The notes under the pieces were generated by a model that saw only the letters and a list, made by a program, of their open reading frames with translations, did not search any database and had not been told where the DNA came from. A program made the position numbers and the translations under genes. Shown here in pieces: positions 35,825 to 44,826 of a stretch of 64,000 bases of DNA (the stretch's first letter is position 1; every line of letters starts with the position of its first letter). The DNA is taken from assembly GCA_036268995.1 (NCBI GenBank), contig DATATB010000080.1, positions 1 to 64,000 on the forward strand, written 5' to 3'. The stretch comes from DATATB01 sp036268995. GTDB lineage: Bacteria > Planctomycetota > Planctomycetia > Pirellulales > PNKZ01.

Positions 35825-36021
35825 CAGACGCTGCTAGTGGAGCCAATTGGCGCGCCGACTTGCTGATGGTCGTCTGAGCCTCTCGTGGACGATCTTCACG
35901 GCCCACGCGCGGGGGGCTCATGCGCCTGGCTTCGCTCGAGATCGAAGTGATGAACGTCGTCGGCGTGCTTGTTGCCGCACTCGTTCCGGTCAGCGGCGTG
36001 GCCCTATTGCACGCGCGATCA
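35825..36021 (+). pseudogene. Decayed duplicate of the small membrane protein at 28942-29208
   Basis: About 200 bases align with the 3' three-quarters of the intact gene, from the codons for LLLEPIG to LLHTRDR. Shared blocks include tggacgatcttcacggccca and ggcttcgctcgagatcgaag. The copy carries frameshifts near 35850-35880 and around the Ala-His-Ala segment (an extra G run at 35911-35917). The remaining frame MRLASLEIEVMNVVGVLVAA continues past the old stop. No permease remnant is visible upstream, so only the small gene's end was duplicated or survives. Confidence 0.75.
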
Positions 36022-36098
36022 TTACGATGCCGGATAGCAATCAGTCCGCTGTCCACGTCGGCGGTGCAAGGTAAAGTCGCTCGCGGTGGCCGGGCGGA

Positions 36099-37400
36099 CT
36101 ATGCCGACCAATTCCGCGACGGGCGCGAGCGGAGCCGGTTCGCGTCGGCGTCGCCGATGAACTCTTCTTTGACCGGGTCGAACTTCAGCTTGCGATTCAG
36201 AATCCACGCGATGGCCGCGGCATGGCAGGCGATGTGCGATCGCCGCATGACTTCGGCATTCGCAACCGGCGCGCTCCGCGTACGGATGCAATCGAAGAAG
36301 TTACGCGCGTGCGCCGTCACGTCGAGCCCCTTGACGCGCTTGGTCGCCTCGGGCAAGTCGGATTGCAGCGACTCGGGCGTGACAACGATCTCGCCCGAAT
36401 CTCCTGTTTCAACCGAGCCCTCGTCCCCCACGAATCGCACGGGGCAGGTGCCCAGGCGGGTAATAAACTGTGGCCCGCGATCTTTGAACGGCTCTTTGAG
36501 GAAGTCGAGGATCAACTTCACGCCGTTGGCGTAGGTGCAAACGATGTTCTGCTCGGTCGGTTCGTACTCGATCGGCATGGTATCGTCGGCCCGGTTGGCC
36601 CACTGGCACAAATCGAGCGTGTGGGCGCCCCAATCGAGCAGTTTGGCACCCGAGTCGAAATCCCACTGCCCGCGCCACTTGCCGTCGCAGTAGGTTTGAT
36701 TGAACGGCCGCCAAGCCGCTGGGCCCAGCCACAGGTTCCAATCGACCACCTCGCGATCGGGCAAGCGTTGCGACGGCAGCCAGGAGTTATCGAGCACCGG
36801 CACGTAGACCGACGCGTGCATGGTCTGGAGCTTGCCGAGCTTGCCGTTGTGGACCAGCTCGATCGCTTTTTGAAAGTTGGGGACGCTGCGGCGTTGCGTA
36901 CCGGCCTGGAACACGCGCCGCTCGCGGTGGATCGTGTCGGCCAGTTCCTGACACGTGGCGATCGTGATGCCACACGGCTTTTCGCTGTACACGTCTTTGC
37001 CCGCCTTGGCGGCCATCATCGAGGCGGCGCCATGCCAGCGGTCGCCGGTGGCAATCAACACCGCGTCGATATCGTCGCGACCGAGCAAATCGCGAAAGTC
37101 GCGATACAGCTTGCAGTCGCTGTTGCCGTAGTGCTCGTCAACCAGCTTCTTGCCGGCCGCCCGGCGACTCGCCTGCACGTCGGCAATCGCCACGCAGCGA
37201 ATGTCGCCGAACGGCAACATCGACTTGAGATCATAAGTGCACCGCGGGCCGATGCCGATCACGCCCAAGGTAATCTTGTCGTTCGCCGCGACAGTTCGTT
37301 CGGCCGCCAACAATTGAGTTGGCGCCAGCGCGGCAGCGGCGCTTGCCGCCATACTGCTCAACAGGAAGTCGCGGCGCGTGGCCTGGATGGATGGCGTCAT
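36099..37400 (-). CDS. Secreted Gfo/Idh/MocA-family oxidoreductase (Tat signal)
   Basis: A 433-aa NAD(P)-dependent sugar or inositol dehydrogenase-like protein. The N-terminus TRRDFLLSSMAASAAAALAP is a twin-arginine signal. The Rossmann region has LGVIGIGPRCTYDL, then DAVLIATGDRWH, the EKP motif (YSEKPCGI) and the C-terminal GAHTLDLCQW with the conserved His/Asp. Planctomycetes encode many such exported paralogues, most of unknown substrate. ATG 37400 has GGAG 9 nt upstream. It overlaps nothing; a related gene is at 53910-55253. Confidence 0.88.
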   Translation of the reverse strand: MTPSIQATRRDFLLSSMAASAAAALAPTQLLAAERTVAANDKITLGVIGIGPRCTYDLKSMLPFGDIRCVAIADVQASRRAAGKKLVDEHYGNSDCKLYRDFRDLLGRDDIDAVLIATGDRWHGAASMMAAKAGKDVYSEKPCGITIATCQELADTIHRERRVFQAGTQRRSVPNFQKAIELVHNGKLGKLQTMHASVYVPVLDNSWLPSQRLPDREVVDWNLWLGPAAWRPFNQTYCDGKWRGQWDFDSGAKLLDWGAHTLDLCQWANRADDTMPIEYEPTEQNIVCTYANGVKLILDFLKEPFKDRGPQFITRLGTCPVRFVGDEGSVETGDSGEIVVTPESLQSDLPEATKRVKGLDVTAHARNFFDCIRTRSAPVANAEVMRRSHIACHAAAIAWILNRKLKFDPVKEEFIGDADANRLRSRPSRNWSA

Positions 37401-37678
37401 GGTTGTCAGCTCCTCGTGCCAAAATGTGGCGGTGCGAGATGGAGGCGAGTATCGAGGGTAATCATTGTCGGGCGGCCGGCAAGTGTTGCCAGGCAGGAAT
37501 ATGGCGAGTATAGCGTCCGGTGACGCGCAAGGGCAGCAATTTGTCGAGCGGGTGCTCCGCCCGTGATCAGCAGGCGACAGCCGTGAACGGAGCCCCGGGA
37601 CGAACCTCAATAGCCCTTCAACTTGCAGCTAAACACGGTGGTTCCGTTGGTTACGCACAAGTATTCGTTGCTTCCCTG

Positions 37679-38206
37679 TCAAAGCCATGTGTTCGACACC
37701 GACATCGCGCTCATCAGCTGTGCGCCCAGCGAGAGCCAGAATGCGGCCGCCGCGATACCGGCAATGATGATCCAACTTGATATCGAACGGAAGCAGCACA
37801 TCAACACGAAACCGAGCGGCAGGAAAGACCAGGGAAACCACTCGACGACATCCATCGGCCAACTGGCGCTCGGCGGCGAATGCGCGGTGTGTCGAAAGAC
37901 GGCGCCCAGCGCCAGGAGGATCATTGGCAGAACGGCCGGAGTGAGCATCCACAGCGACCGGAGACGACGGACCCGCCGATCGAAGGCCGTGGCAAGGAGG
38001 GCAACACCTAGCGCCGCACCAGCTATCCGGGCGAATACAGGCCAGAAATTAAGGCTACAGCTCACCGCATTACCGAGCCACCACGAACCACCCGCGCGAA
38101 CCAGCCAGGCCATACCCGCGAGGACAATCGCGGCAATCGTGACTGCACCGAGGAGCCGGCGAAGGCTGAATGTCGGGCGCCGTTTTGCTGATGCGGCCAT
38201 CGGCAT
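37679..38206 (-). CDS. Hypothetical integral membrane protein (175 aa)
   Basis: A 175-aa protein with about five hydrophobic segments, starting after a basic stretch (KRRPTFSLRRLL). The LRRLLGAVTIAAIVLAGMAW opening is seen in many planctomycete membrane proteins of unknown role. ATG 38206 is preceded by GAGG; GTG 38212 and ATG 38200 are alternatives. It lies nine bases after the stop of the esterase-propeller gene and may be cotranscribed with it. No function is assignable. Confidence 0.65.
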   Translation of the reverse strand: MPMAASAKRRPTFSLRRLLGAVTIAAIVLAGMAWLVRAGGSWWLGNAVSCSLNFWPVFARIAGAALGVALLATAFDRRVRRLRSLWMLTPAVLPMILLALGAVFRHTAHSPPSASWPMDVVEWFPWSFLPLGFVLMCCFRSISSWIIIAGIAAAAFWLSLGAQLMSAMSVSNTWL

Positions 38207-38215
38207 GACCACGCC

Positions 38216-40819
38216 TCAGTTGACCTTCAACTTGCGCCGAAACACGGTGTTTCCGTTGGTCACGTACAGGTATTCGTGCTGCGGGCCGGCTAGGACGCAG
38301 CTTGTCAGCGGCTGGGCCTCGACCGGTTTTGGCAAGACGCCGGAGAGCCGGCCCGTCGGATCGAACACCTGCACGCCGACGGCGCTGGTGACGTAATACC
38401 GGCCCGACTTGTCCACGGCCATGCCGTCGCCGCGCGACGCTTTCTGATACGGCGGCGGTTCGTTGAATTTGAATTCGCCCTTGGGATCTATCGGCAGCCG
38501 CATGGTCATGCTGGGCATCTGCGCGTCGAGCGAACCGTCCGCATTGACACGAAACATCCAGACGTGCTCGCCTCCCGAATCGGAAACCGCCAGCGTGCCG
38601 CTGTCACCCGATAGCGCGATGCCGTTGGGCCGCGTGATGCCCGAGGCAGCCGTTGTCGTTTTGCCAGACGCGATATCGATGCGGGTCACGCGCTGGTGTT
38701 TGGTTTCGGTGATGTAGATCGAGCCGTTGCGCGTGACGGCCAGGTCGTTGGGCGCGACGCCGGTGGCCACTTCCTGTACCTTGCCGTTGGCCGGGTCGAT
38801 CGAAATCACGCGGCTCTGCGCTCCCTGGCAGCCATACAACAGGCCGTTTGGTCCGAACTCCAGCCCGCTGACGGCTTCCTTAGCCAGCTCGCTGCGCGTG
38901 CCATCGCTGGCGCCGAGCTTATAAACTGCCGGCGCCTTCATGTCGGAGAAATAAAAGTTGCCCGCGGCGTCGGCGCAGGGGGCATCGGCAAACCCCAGAT
39001 TCTCGGCGACAACCTGCCACGTTTCACCCGGGATGAGCAATTTCAACAAGGTCAGGTCGCCGCGCAGGTCGCCCTTGGTGTCGATAACCGGTTGATGCGG
39101 TTCCTTCCGCCAGAGCCACCGCAGCGCGTCGGGAAACCGCCCGCTGGCGTAATCGGCATTGTGCCCGTAGCCTTCGGCCCAATCGAAACGTACGTCGTAG
39201 CCCATGTATTGCAGAGCCGAATTCATCAGTTGATTCGCCCACGGCCAACTGCCGGCCACGTTGTCAATGTCGCCGCTGGTATCGGCCAGGTAGACGCGCA
39301 ACGGCTTTGGCTCGGACTTGCGAATGAGCGAAGGATAAACGTTGCCGCCGCGCAGGTTCGTGAAGCTGCCGATCGTGGAGAGCACCTTGCGAAACGATTC
39401 GGGACGCTCCCAGGCCACGGTGAACGAGCAAATGCCGCCCGAGCTGGCGCCGCAAATCGCCCGCTGCTCGGGATCTGCGCTGATGCGATAGTGCTTCTCG
39501 ACCTCGGGCAGGATTTCTTCCAGCAGGAACCGGGCGTAGCGGTCGCCCAGGCTGTCGTATTCGTAGCTGCGGTTGGAAGCCTTCCAACGCGATTGCGGCT
39601 TGCCCTTCGAGGGATCATTTCCCGGATTGATGAAGACCGCGACCGTCGGCGGCATCTCACCGCGAGCAATCAGGTTGTCAAACACCACCGGCACGCGCCA
39701 GCGCCCGGTCACATCCTGGTAGCTGTGGCCGTCTTGAAACACCATCAAGGCGGCCGGCTCGTCGCTTTTGTATTGAGCGGGAACGTAGATCGCCCATTCG
39801 CGCGTCGTGCCCGGAAAAATTTTCGACGGCCATACGGGCATCTGGCGGACGGTGCCGTGCGGCACGTCGTCGCGCGGCACGGCGTCGGGGTGCGGCTGCC
39901 ACTTTGGGGCCGCGCTGGCAGCCGCCGGAGCCGGCGTGCCGGCGTCGCGCTTTTCAGACCAGAGCCAACGCAGGGCGCTGGGCAGCAGCTCGGCGCCATA
40001 TCGCCCGGTGTGCCCTCCCTCGGTGATCACCAGTTGGTGTTCGTATCCGGCAAACTTCAGGGCAGCGGCCAGATCGTGGTTAGCCAGAGGCCAGTTGCCG
40101 AACAAGTTGTTCAGGTCATGCTCGCCGTCTTGCAGATAAACCTTGATCGGCTTGGGGGCGTCCTTGGTCTTGCGCACCAGCCCGGAGTAGGCCCAACCGC
40201 CGCGGATGTTGGTGAAGCTGCCGATATTGCTCAGCACTTTGCCGAACTCCTCGGGCCGCTCCCAGGCGACGGTGAAGGCGCAAATGCCGCCAGACGAAAT
40301 GCCACACACGCCGCGCTGCCGCGGATCGCGCGAGACGTTCAGCCCTTTCAGAGCGACCGGCAGAAACTCGTCCATGAGGAATTTCGCGTAGCGGTCGCCC
40401 ATCGAATCGTATTCGAACGACCGGTTGCGGCGATCCTTGGCCCCCGGCCGAGTCGCGGGAATCGTACCTGAATCGACGAACACGGCGATCGTCACGGGCA
40501 TCGCCTGCTGGTGGATGAGATTGTCAAATACCACAGGCACCCGAAACGTGCCGTCGACTTTCGCGTAGCTCGAGCCGTCCATGAAGACCATCAGGCTGGC
40601 GGGCTTTTCGCTCTGGTACTGCGCCGGAACATAGACGCTGTAGTTGCGCTGGGTGCCAGGAAAAATCCGGCTGTCGGCAAACACTCCGGTGGTGAGCTTT
40701 CCGTGCGGCACGTCTGGATGCACCTGCCGGTCGGTGTCGATGGGTTTCGGTGCGTCGGCAGCCCAGGCCGGCAGCGCGGCGCAGTAGAAAGCGAGGATCC
40801 ACAGCGGCAAGTGTTTCAT
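38216..40819 (-). CDS. Exported tandem esterase - beta-propeller fusion (867 aa)
   Basis: ATG 40819 starts a signal peptide (LPLWILAFYCAALPAWA). Two homologous esterase-D/enterochelin-esterase-like domains follow, about residues 40-300 and 325-590. Both have IFPGT, YVPAQY, LMVF-DG, VFDNLI and the nucleophile box (CGISSGGICAF and CGASSGGICSF). The third part (~600-867) is an SMP-30/gluconolactonase-like six-bladed propeller with repeated GLEFGPNGLLYG-type and NDLAVTRNGSIYI-type blades. Both esterase domains appear catalytically intact. It probably cleaves plant-type esters or lactones outside the cytoplasm. The duplication with an attached propeller is unusual. Confidence 0.88.
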   Translation of the reverse strand: MKHLPLWILAFYCAALPAWAADAPKPIDTDRQVHPDVPHGKLTTGVFADSRIFPGTQRNYSVYVPAQYQSEKPASLMVFMDGSSYAKVDGTFRVPVVFDNLIHQQAMPVTIAVFVDSGTIPATRPGAKDRRNRSFEYDSMGDRYAKFLMDEFLPVALKGLNVSRDPRQRGVCGISSGGICAFTVAWERPEEFGKVLSNIGSFTNIRGGWAYSGLVRKTKDAPKPIKVYLQDGEHDLNNLFGNWPLANHDLAAALKFAGYEHQLVITEGGHTGRYGAELLPSALRWLWSEKRDAGTPAPAAASAAPKWQPHPDAVPRDDVPHGTVRQMPVWPSKIFPGTTREWAIYVPAQYKSDEPAALMVFQDGHSYQDVTGRWRVPVVFDNLIARGEMPPTVAVFINPGNDPSKGKPQSRWKASNRSYEYDSLGDRYARFLLEEILPEVEKHYRISADPEQRAICGASSGGICSFTVAWERPESFRKVLSTIGSFTNLRGGNVYPSLIRKSEPKPLRVYLADTSGDIDNVAGSWPWANQLMNSALQYMGYDVRFDWAEGYGHNADYASGRFPDALRWLWRKEPHQPVIDTKGDLRGDLTLLKLLIPGETWQVVAENLGFADAPCADAAGNFYFSDMKAPAVYKLGASDGTRSELAKEAVSGLEFGPNGLLYGCQGAQSRVISIDPANGKVQEVATGVAPNDLAVTRNGSIYITETKHQRVTRIDIASGKTTTAASGITRPNGIALSGDSGTLAVSDSGGEHVWMFRVNADGSLDAQMPSMTMRLPIDPKGEFKFNEPPPYQKASRGDGMAVDKSGRYYVTSAVGVQVFDPTGRLSGVLPKPVEAQPLTSCVLAGPQHEYLYVTNGNTVFRRKLKVN

Positions 40820-41198
40820 GGCTGAGTACTTCGGTGGGAGGCAGAGGCGGGGTTTGCAGCGCCAGCGCGGCTTGGCTGAGGCGTCGGTAAAGCCGGGCGA
40901 AGTTGTTCCGGCCAATTCGGGCCGATCGCTGCCGGGCTATTCGCTGTCAGCCTATCGCGGCTCAGTGAGCTGAATAATCATCCAGCCCAAGGCTCTTGGC
41001 AAGCGCCGCCCCGGCGTTTTGATCATAAATTGCGATGTTGCCGGCAGTGGCGCGTCGACTGGGGGAGCGGCGCGAACCGTTTCATTGAGGGCCGCTTATT
41101 ACAGATTGATTTGCCACGAAACAATCGCCGAAAGTACGGCGAAAGGGTACGATCGAGGCTGAATTGAAGATCACATTTCCTCATGGCGGCCCTGGCAA
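40820..41198. other. Divergent intergenic region
   Basis: 379 bases between the esterase-propeller start and the DUF5131 start. It has a stretch of lower GC near 40970-41130. No tRNA, direct repeat or coding frame was recognised. It may mark the left edge of the acquired DUF5131/DUF4326 segment. Confidence 0.4.
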
Positions 41199-42053
41199 AT
41201 GAGCGAGAAATCGGCGATCGAATGGACCGACGCGACGTGGAATCCGGTGCGCGGCTGCACGAAGATCAGTCCGGGCTGCAAGCACTGCTATGCCGAGACA
41301 TTTGCCGAACGCTTTCGCGGCGTGCCGGGCCATCCCTACGAGCAGGGTTTCGATCTGCGGTTGATCCCCGAGAAAATTGCCGAGCCGCTGAAATGGGCAG
41401 CTTCGAAAATGATCTTCGTCAATTCGATGAGCGACCTGTTCCACGAAGATGTGCCTGACGGGTACGTCGAGCAGGTCGCGCGCGTCATGCAAATGGCAAA
41501 CTGGCATACCTATCAGGTGCTGACGAAGCGCGCTTCGCGGCTTCGGGATTTGCTCGCCTCAAAGCTCGCCTTCGCGGCGAAGCTCGATCATATCTGGTGG
41601 GGCACAAGCGTCGAGGATCGCAAACACGGCGTGCCGAGGATTGCGCTGCTCCGCGACGCTCCGGCCACCATTCGCTTCCTTTCAATTGAACCCCTGCTCG
41701 AGGACGTCGGGGAGATCGATCTTACGGGAATCCATTGGGTCATTGTCGGCGGAGAAAGCGGCGCCGGTGCCAGGCCGATGGACGAGGCGTGGGTGCGAAG
41801 CATTCAAAGGCAATGCCAAGCCGCTAAGGTTCCATTCTTCTTCAAGCAATGGGGTGGAGTCCGAAAAAAGGCAGCCGGTCGCTCGCTCGGCGGAAAGACG
41901 TTCGATGCAATGCCGGTCCGGGCAGTTCATCCCGTCGCACCAAAGGCCGATCGCCTAACCATGATCGAAACGGTCCTCAAGTGGAACGCTGCACCTGGCA
42001 CACCCGTGCCAATTCTCGGCAATGCTCCGCCTGAGCGGCTTGCACTCCGCTAG
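41199..42053 (+). CDS. DUF5131 (phage Gp37/Gp68-like) protein
   Basis: A 284-aa protein opening with SAIEWTDATWNPVRGCTKIS and a three-Cys cluster CTKISPGCKHCYAE that resembles a radical-SAM/Fe-S site. Later motifs KMIFVNSMSDLFHEDVP, YQVLTKRASRL, IWWGTSVED and GGESGAGARPM are characteristic of the phage Gp37/Gp68 (DUF5131) family. Such proteins are common on phages and mobile elements, frequently next to a three-Cys-motif partner TcmP, which is not seen here. Function is unproved; a nucleic-acid modification role is a guess. Codon use is less GC-rich than in flanking genes. Confidence 0.85.
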   Translation: MSEKSAIEWTDATWNPVRGCTKISPGCKHCYAETFAERFRGVPGHPYEQGFDLRLIPEKIAEPLKWAASKMIFVNSMSDLFHEDVPDGYVEQVARVMQMANWHTYQVLTKRASRLRDLLASKLAFAAKLDHIWWGTSVEDRKHGVPRIALLRDAPATIRFLSIEPLLEDVGEIDLTGIHWVIVGGESGAGARPMDEAWVRSIQRQCQAAKVPFFFKQWGGVRKKAAGRSLGGKTFDAMPVRAVHPVAPKADRLTMIETVLKWNAAPGTPVPILGNAPPERLALR

Positions 42054-42138
42054 CCGCACGGCAGCTTCGCGATACGGGCAGCATGAAACAGCAGGTGCGA
42101 GCCCGCTATTCTGTTGATCGCGTTTCACCAATCGCTGG

Positions 42139-42435
42139 ATGGCCATGAGAATGCCTGTTCGACTCCAACAAAAGCGTGTGAAGGGCTGGCGCAAGCCGCA
42201 AAACGCAGTCGTCATCAGCCGGCCGTCCAAGTGGGGTAACCCGTTTCACATCGATGCCGAGCATGATCGCTCGGCGGTCGTGCGGATGTTTCGCGAGTGG
42301 ATTGCCGGTAGCGATCCCGCCGCGGTCAAAATGCGAAATGAGATTGGCGAGCTACGCGGGAAGGACCTGCTCTGCTTCTGTCCAGCAGGCGGCATCTGCC
42401 ATGGCGACGTACTGCTCGAGATGGCCAATCGATAA
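42139..42435 (+). CDS. DUF4326 domain protein
   Basis: A 98-aa protein with SRPSKWGNPF, ELRGKDLLCFCP and CHGDVLLEMA, the pattern of DUF4326. The Cys/His set (CFCP, CHGD) may bind metal. DUF4326 proteins are often on phages and mobile elements; function is unknown. It follows the DUF5131 gene by 85 bases in the same orientation, and the two are probably inherited together. ATG 42139. Confidence 0.8.
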   Translation: MAMRMPVRLQQKRVKGWRKPQNAVVISRPSKWGNPFHIDAEHDRSAVVRMFREWIAGSDPAAVKMRNEIGELRGKDLLCFCPAGGICHGDVLLEMANR

Positions 42436-42541
42436 GCAGCGCATAGCCGCTCGCCCTTCCCCATGCCAGCCATAGCATGGCGAGCGGCGGCACAGTAAAA
42501 TATCGTCCTGATGGCGATTGCTGTTGCAGAAGGGGCTATCC

Positions 42542-43636
42542 GTGGCAAGCAGGCACTCGGTTGCGTGGGTTCTGCTGGGGATGAGCCTCGCACAGCCAGC
42601 ATTTGCCGGTGAACCAACCTCAAAACCGCACGCAACCACGCAGCAGGTTCACCAGACGGTCGATCGCGCCATCGGATATTTGCAGGCCGAATGCGCTGCC
42701 TGGTTGAAAACGCGCAAATGCGCTGCCTGCCATCACGTGCCATTGCCGCTTTGGGCGCTGAGCGATGCCGATCGGCAGGGGTTCGCAATCGACAAGAAGT
42801 TCGTTGCGGATACGACCGAATCCTTGCTGGGCAGCAAGGACAAGTTGCTGGCCTCGAAGATCTTTCCGAACCCAGCGGATCCACCCGACCCGCGGCCCCA
42901 AGGTCGAGGGCTGAACATGGGGCTCCCTTTGCTGGCCATTGCTGCCCGGTCGATGCCATCACTGACAGAGGGGCAAAAGCAAAGCCTGAAATTGATCACG
43001 GAGGAGATCCTCAAGAAACAGCAAGCAGACGGTTCTTGGGAATTCTTCGCCACTCTGCGGCGGCCGCCTATTAACGAGAGTCAGACCACCGACGTCTTTT
43101 GGATCGCCCTGGCGCTCCAGGATGAAATCGGCCCCGACGCGCCGCCGTCGCAGCGTGCGGCACTAGCGAAAACGATCGCCTGGCTCGACTCGGCAAAACT
43201 CTCGGACAACTACCAAAACACGGTTCTGAAGCTGCTCTTGGGGCTCCGCTTGGCCAGGTCTGGTCAAACGGTGCAAACGGCAATCGACGAACTACTTGCA
43301 TTGCAACGGGCCGACGGTGGCTGGAGCCAGACGGTTCCCGGATGGCAGAGCGATGCCTTCGCCACCGGCCAGGCCTTGTATGTATTATCGCTTGCAGGAT
43401 CCACTGCGGAGCGACCCGAGATCAAGCGCGGGATCGACTTCCTGGTCGCTACGCAAAAGCCGGACGGGAGTTGGCCAATGCTTTCTCGATCGACTCCGGA
43501 TGGTTCGCCCGGCAGCGCAAAGCTGTTGACACCGATTACCTGCGCCGCCAGCTCCTGGGCCACTCTCGGCCTAACAAGACTTGTGCCGAAAAAACCGACA
43601 GCAACGCTCCCGCTTGGTGGACTCGGCAACGATTGA
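42542..43636 (+). CDS. Exported alpha/alpha-toroid protein with one CxxCH heme motif
   Basis: A 364-aa protein. GTG 42542 follows AAGGGG and starts a signal peptide (SVAWVLLGMSLAQPAFA). Near the mature N-terminus is KCAACHHVP, a CxxCH c-type heme attachment motif. The rest resembles squalene-cyclase/prenyltransferase repeats: KKQQADGSWEF, LALQRADGGWSQT and LVATQKPDGSWPM, each a QxxDGxW turn of an alpha/alpha barrel. It is therefore unlikely to be a cytoplasmic cyclase and is more likely an exported heme or redox protein of unknown role. A TTG at 42518 is an alternative start. Confidence 0.8.
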   Translation: MASRHSVAWVLLGMSLAQPAFAGEPTSKPHATTQQVHQTVDRAIGYLQAECAAWLKTRKCAACHHVPLPLWALSDADRQGFAIDKKFVADTTESLLGSKDKLLASKIFPNPADPPDPRPQGRGLNMGLPLLAIAARSMPSLTEGQKQSLKLITEEILKKQQADGSWEFFATLRRPPINESQTTDVFWIALALQDEIGPDAPPSQRAALAKTIAWLDSAKLSDNYQNTVLKLLLGLRLARSGQTVQTAIDELLALQRADGGWSQTVPGWQSDAFATGQALYVLSLAGSTAERPEIKRGIDFLVATQKPDGSWPMLSRSTPDGSPGSAKLLTPITCAASSWATLGLTRLVPKKPTATLPLGGLGND

Positions 43637-43682
43637 TTGAATACCTGGGAAACTCCTTGTCTCGCTCCTTCAGAGAAGTCAA

Positions 43683-44816
43683 ATGACGCACCAGCTGAGC
43701 TTCGTCACGAAAGCGTTATTTGCTTCGCTACTCCTCTGCACGCCGGTTTTCGCCCAGGAGCCGGGTGGGCAATTCAAGTTGTGGGACAAGGACCAGGACG
43801 GCAAACTGACACGGGATGAACTTCCTGAGTTCCTGCGGCCCTTGTTCGATCAGATCGACACGAACAAGGACGGCTCGATCTCGCCCGAAGAGAACCAGCA
43901 GTTCATTCGGCGCCGTAACCAGAATCAGCCGTTGCGGGGACCAAGGATTCCAGACACGATTAAAGCCGAACTGGATATTCCTTATGCCGCTACGGATAAT
44001 CCCCGCCAACGACTAGACCTCTTTCTGCCGAAGTCGCCCAAGAGCGACAAACCTCTTCCGGTCGTGGCCTTTATTCATGGGGGTGGTTGGAAAGGTGGAG
44101 ACAAGCGTGCCGTTTTCGGGGCCGTGATCCCATTGGTCGAAAGCGGTGAATATGCGGGCGTCTCCATCGGCTACCGGCTCACCGGCGAGGCGATCTGGCC
44201 AGCCCAAATCTATGACTGCAAAGCAGCAGTCCGCTGGTTGCGGGCAAACGCCAAAAAGTACAACTTCGATCCCGACCGCATCGGCGTCACTGGAGGCTCC
44301 GCTGGCGGGCATCTGGTTGCCATGCTTGGCACGAGTGGTGGCATCTCTGCACTCGAAGGGAACTTGGGCGAAAATACCGGCATCAGCAGCAACGTCGCTT
44401 GTGTTGTGGACCAGTTCGGGCCGGCCGATCTTTTGACGATGGGAGAGCGGTACAACAGAGCAGAGTCCCCAGTGGGTAAATTGATTGGTGGGCCGGTGCC
44501 AGAGAACAAGGACAAGGCCCGAGATGCTTCGCCGACCACCTTTGTTTCCAGCGACGATCCGCCGTTCCTGATGATTCACGGCACGAACGACCAAGTGGTG
44601 CCCTTCAGTCAGTCCGAGGAACTCTTGGCGGCTCTGAGAAAAGCGGGCGTCGAGGCCGTGCTGATTCCCGTGGAGGGCGGAGGTCATGGGAACTTCGGGA
44701 CACCTGAAACTTCCGAGCGAATGCGACTGTTCTTCGACAAGCACTTGCTTGGCAAGGAAGTGTCAATTTCACCGCAACCAATCACAGCGGGACCGCCGAC
44801 TCGCCCAAAAGGTTGA
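43683..44816 (+). CDS. Exported EF-hand / alpha-beta hydrolase (carboxylesterase-like)
   Basis: A 377-aa protein with a signal peptide (FASLLLCTPVFAQ). Two canonical EF-hand loops, DKDQDGKLTRDE and DTNKDGSISPEE, lie at ~34-70 and should bind calcium. An esterase/BD-FAE-like hydrolase domain follows: oxyanion HGGGWKGGDK, nucleophile GVTGGSAGGHLV, acid region FLMIHGTNDQVVP and His in GGGHGNFG. It probably cleaves acetyl or feruloyl esters of polysaccharides outside the cytoplasm. It lies 46 bases after the previous gene, in the same secreted-enzyme group as the next sulfatase. Confidence 0.9.
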   Translation: MTHQLSFVTKALFASLLLCTPVFAQEPGGQFKLWDKDQDGKLTRDELPEFLRPLFDQIDTNKDGSISPEENQQFIRRRNQNQPLRGPRIPDTIKAELDIPYAATDNPRQRLDLFLPKSPKSDKPLPVVAFIHGGGWKGGDKRAVFGAVIPLVESGEYAGVSIGYRLTGEAIWPAQIYDCKAAVRWLRANAKKYNFDPDRIGVTGGSAGGHLVAMLGTSGGISALEGNLGENTGISSNVACVVDQFGPADLLTMGERYNRAESPVGKLIGGPVPENKDKARDASPTTFVSSDDPPFLMIHGTNDQVVPFSQSEELLAALRKAGVEAVLIPVEGGGHGNFGTPETSERMRLFFDKHLLGKEVSISPQPITAGPPTRPKG

Positions 44817-44826
44817 ACAAGGCGTT

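Noticed and set aside
38696..40471. Long plus-strand open frame (~590 codons) opposite the esterase-propeller gene
   Set aside because: It is antisense to a gene with clear repeated domains and catalytic motifs. Its product is His/Arg/Ala-rich with no family.
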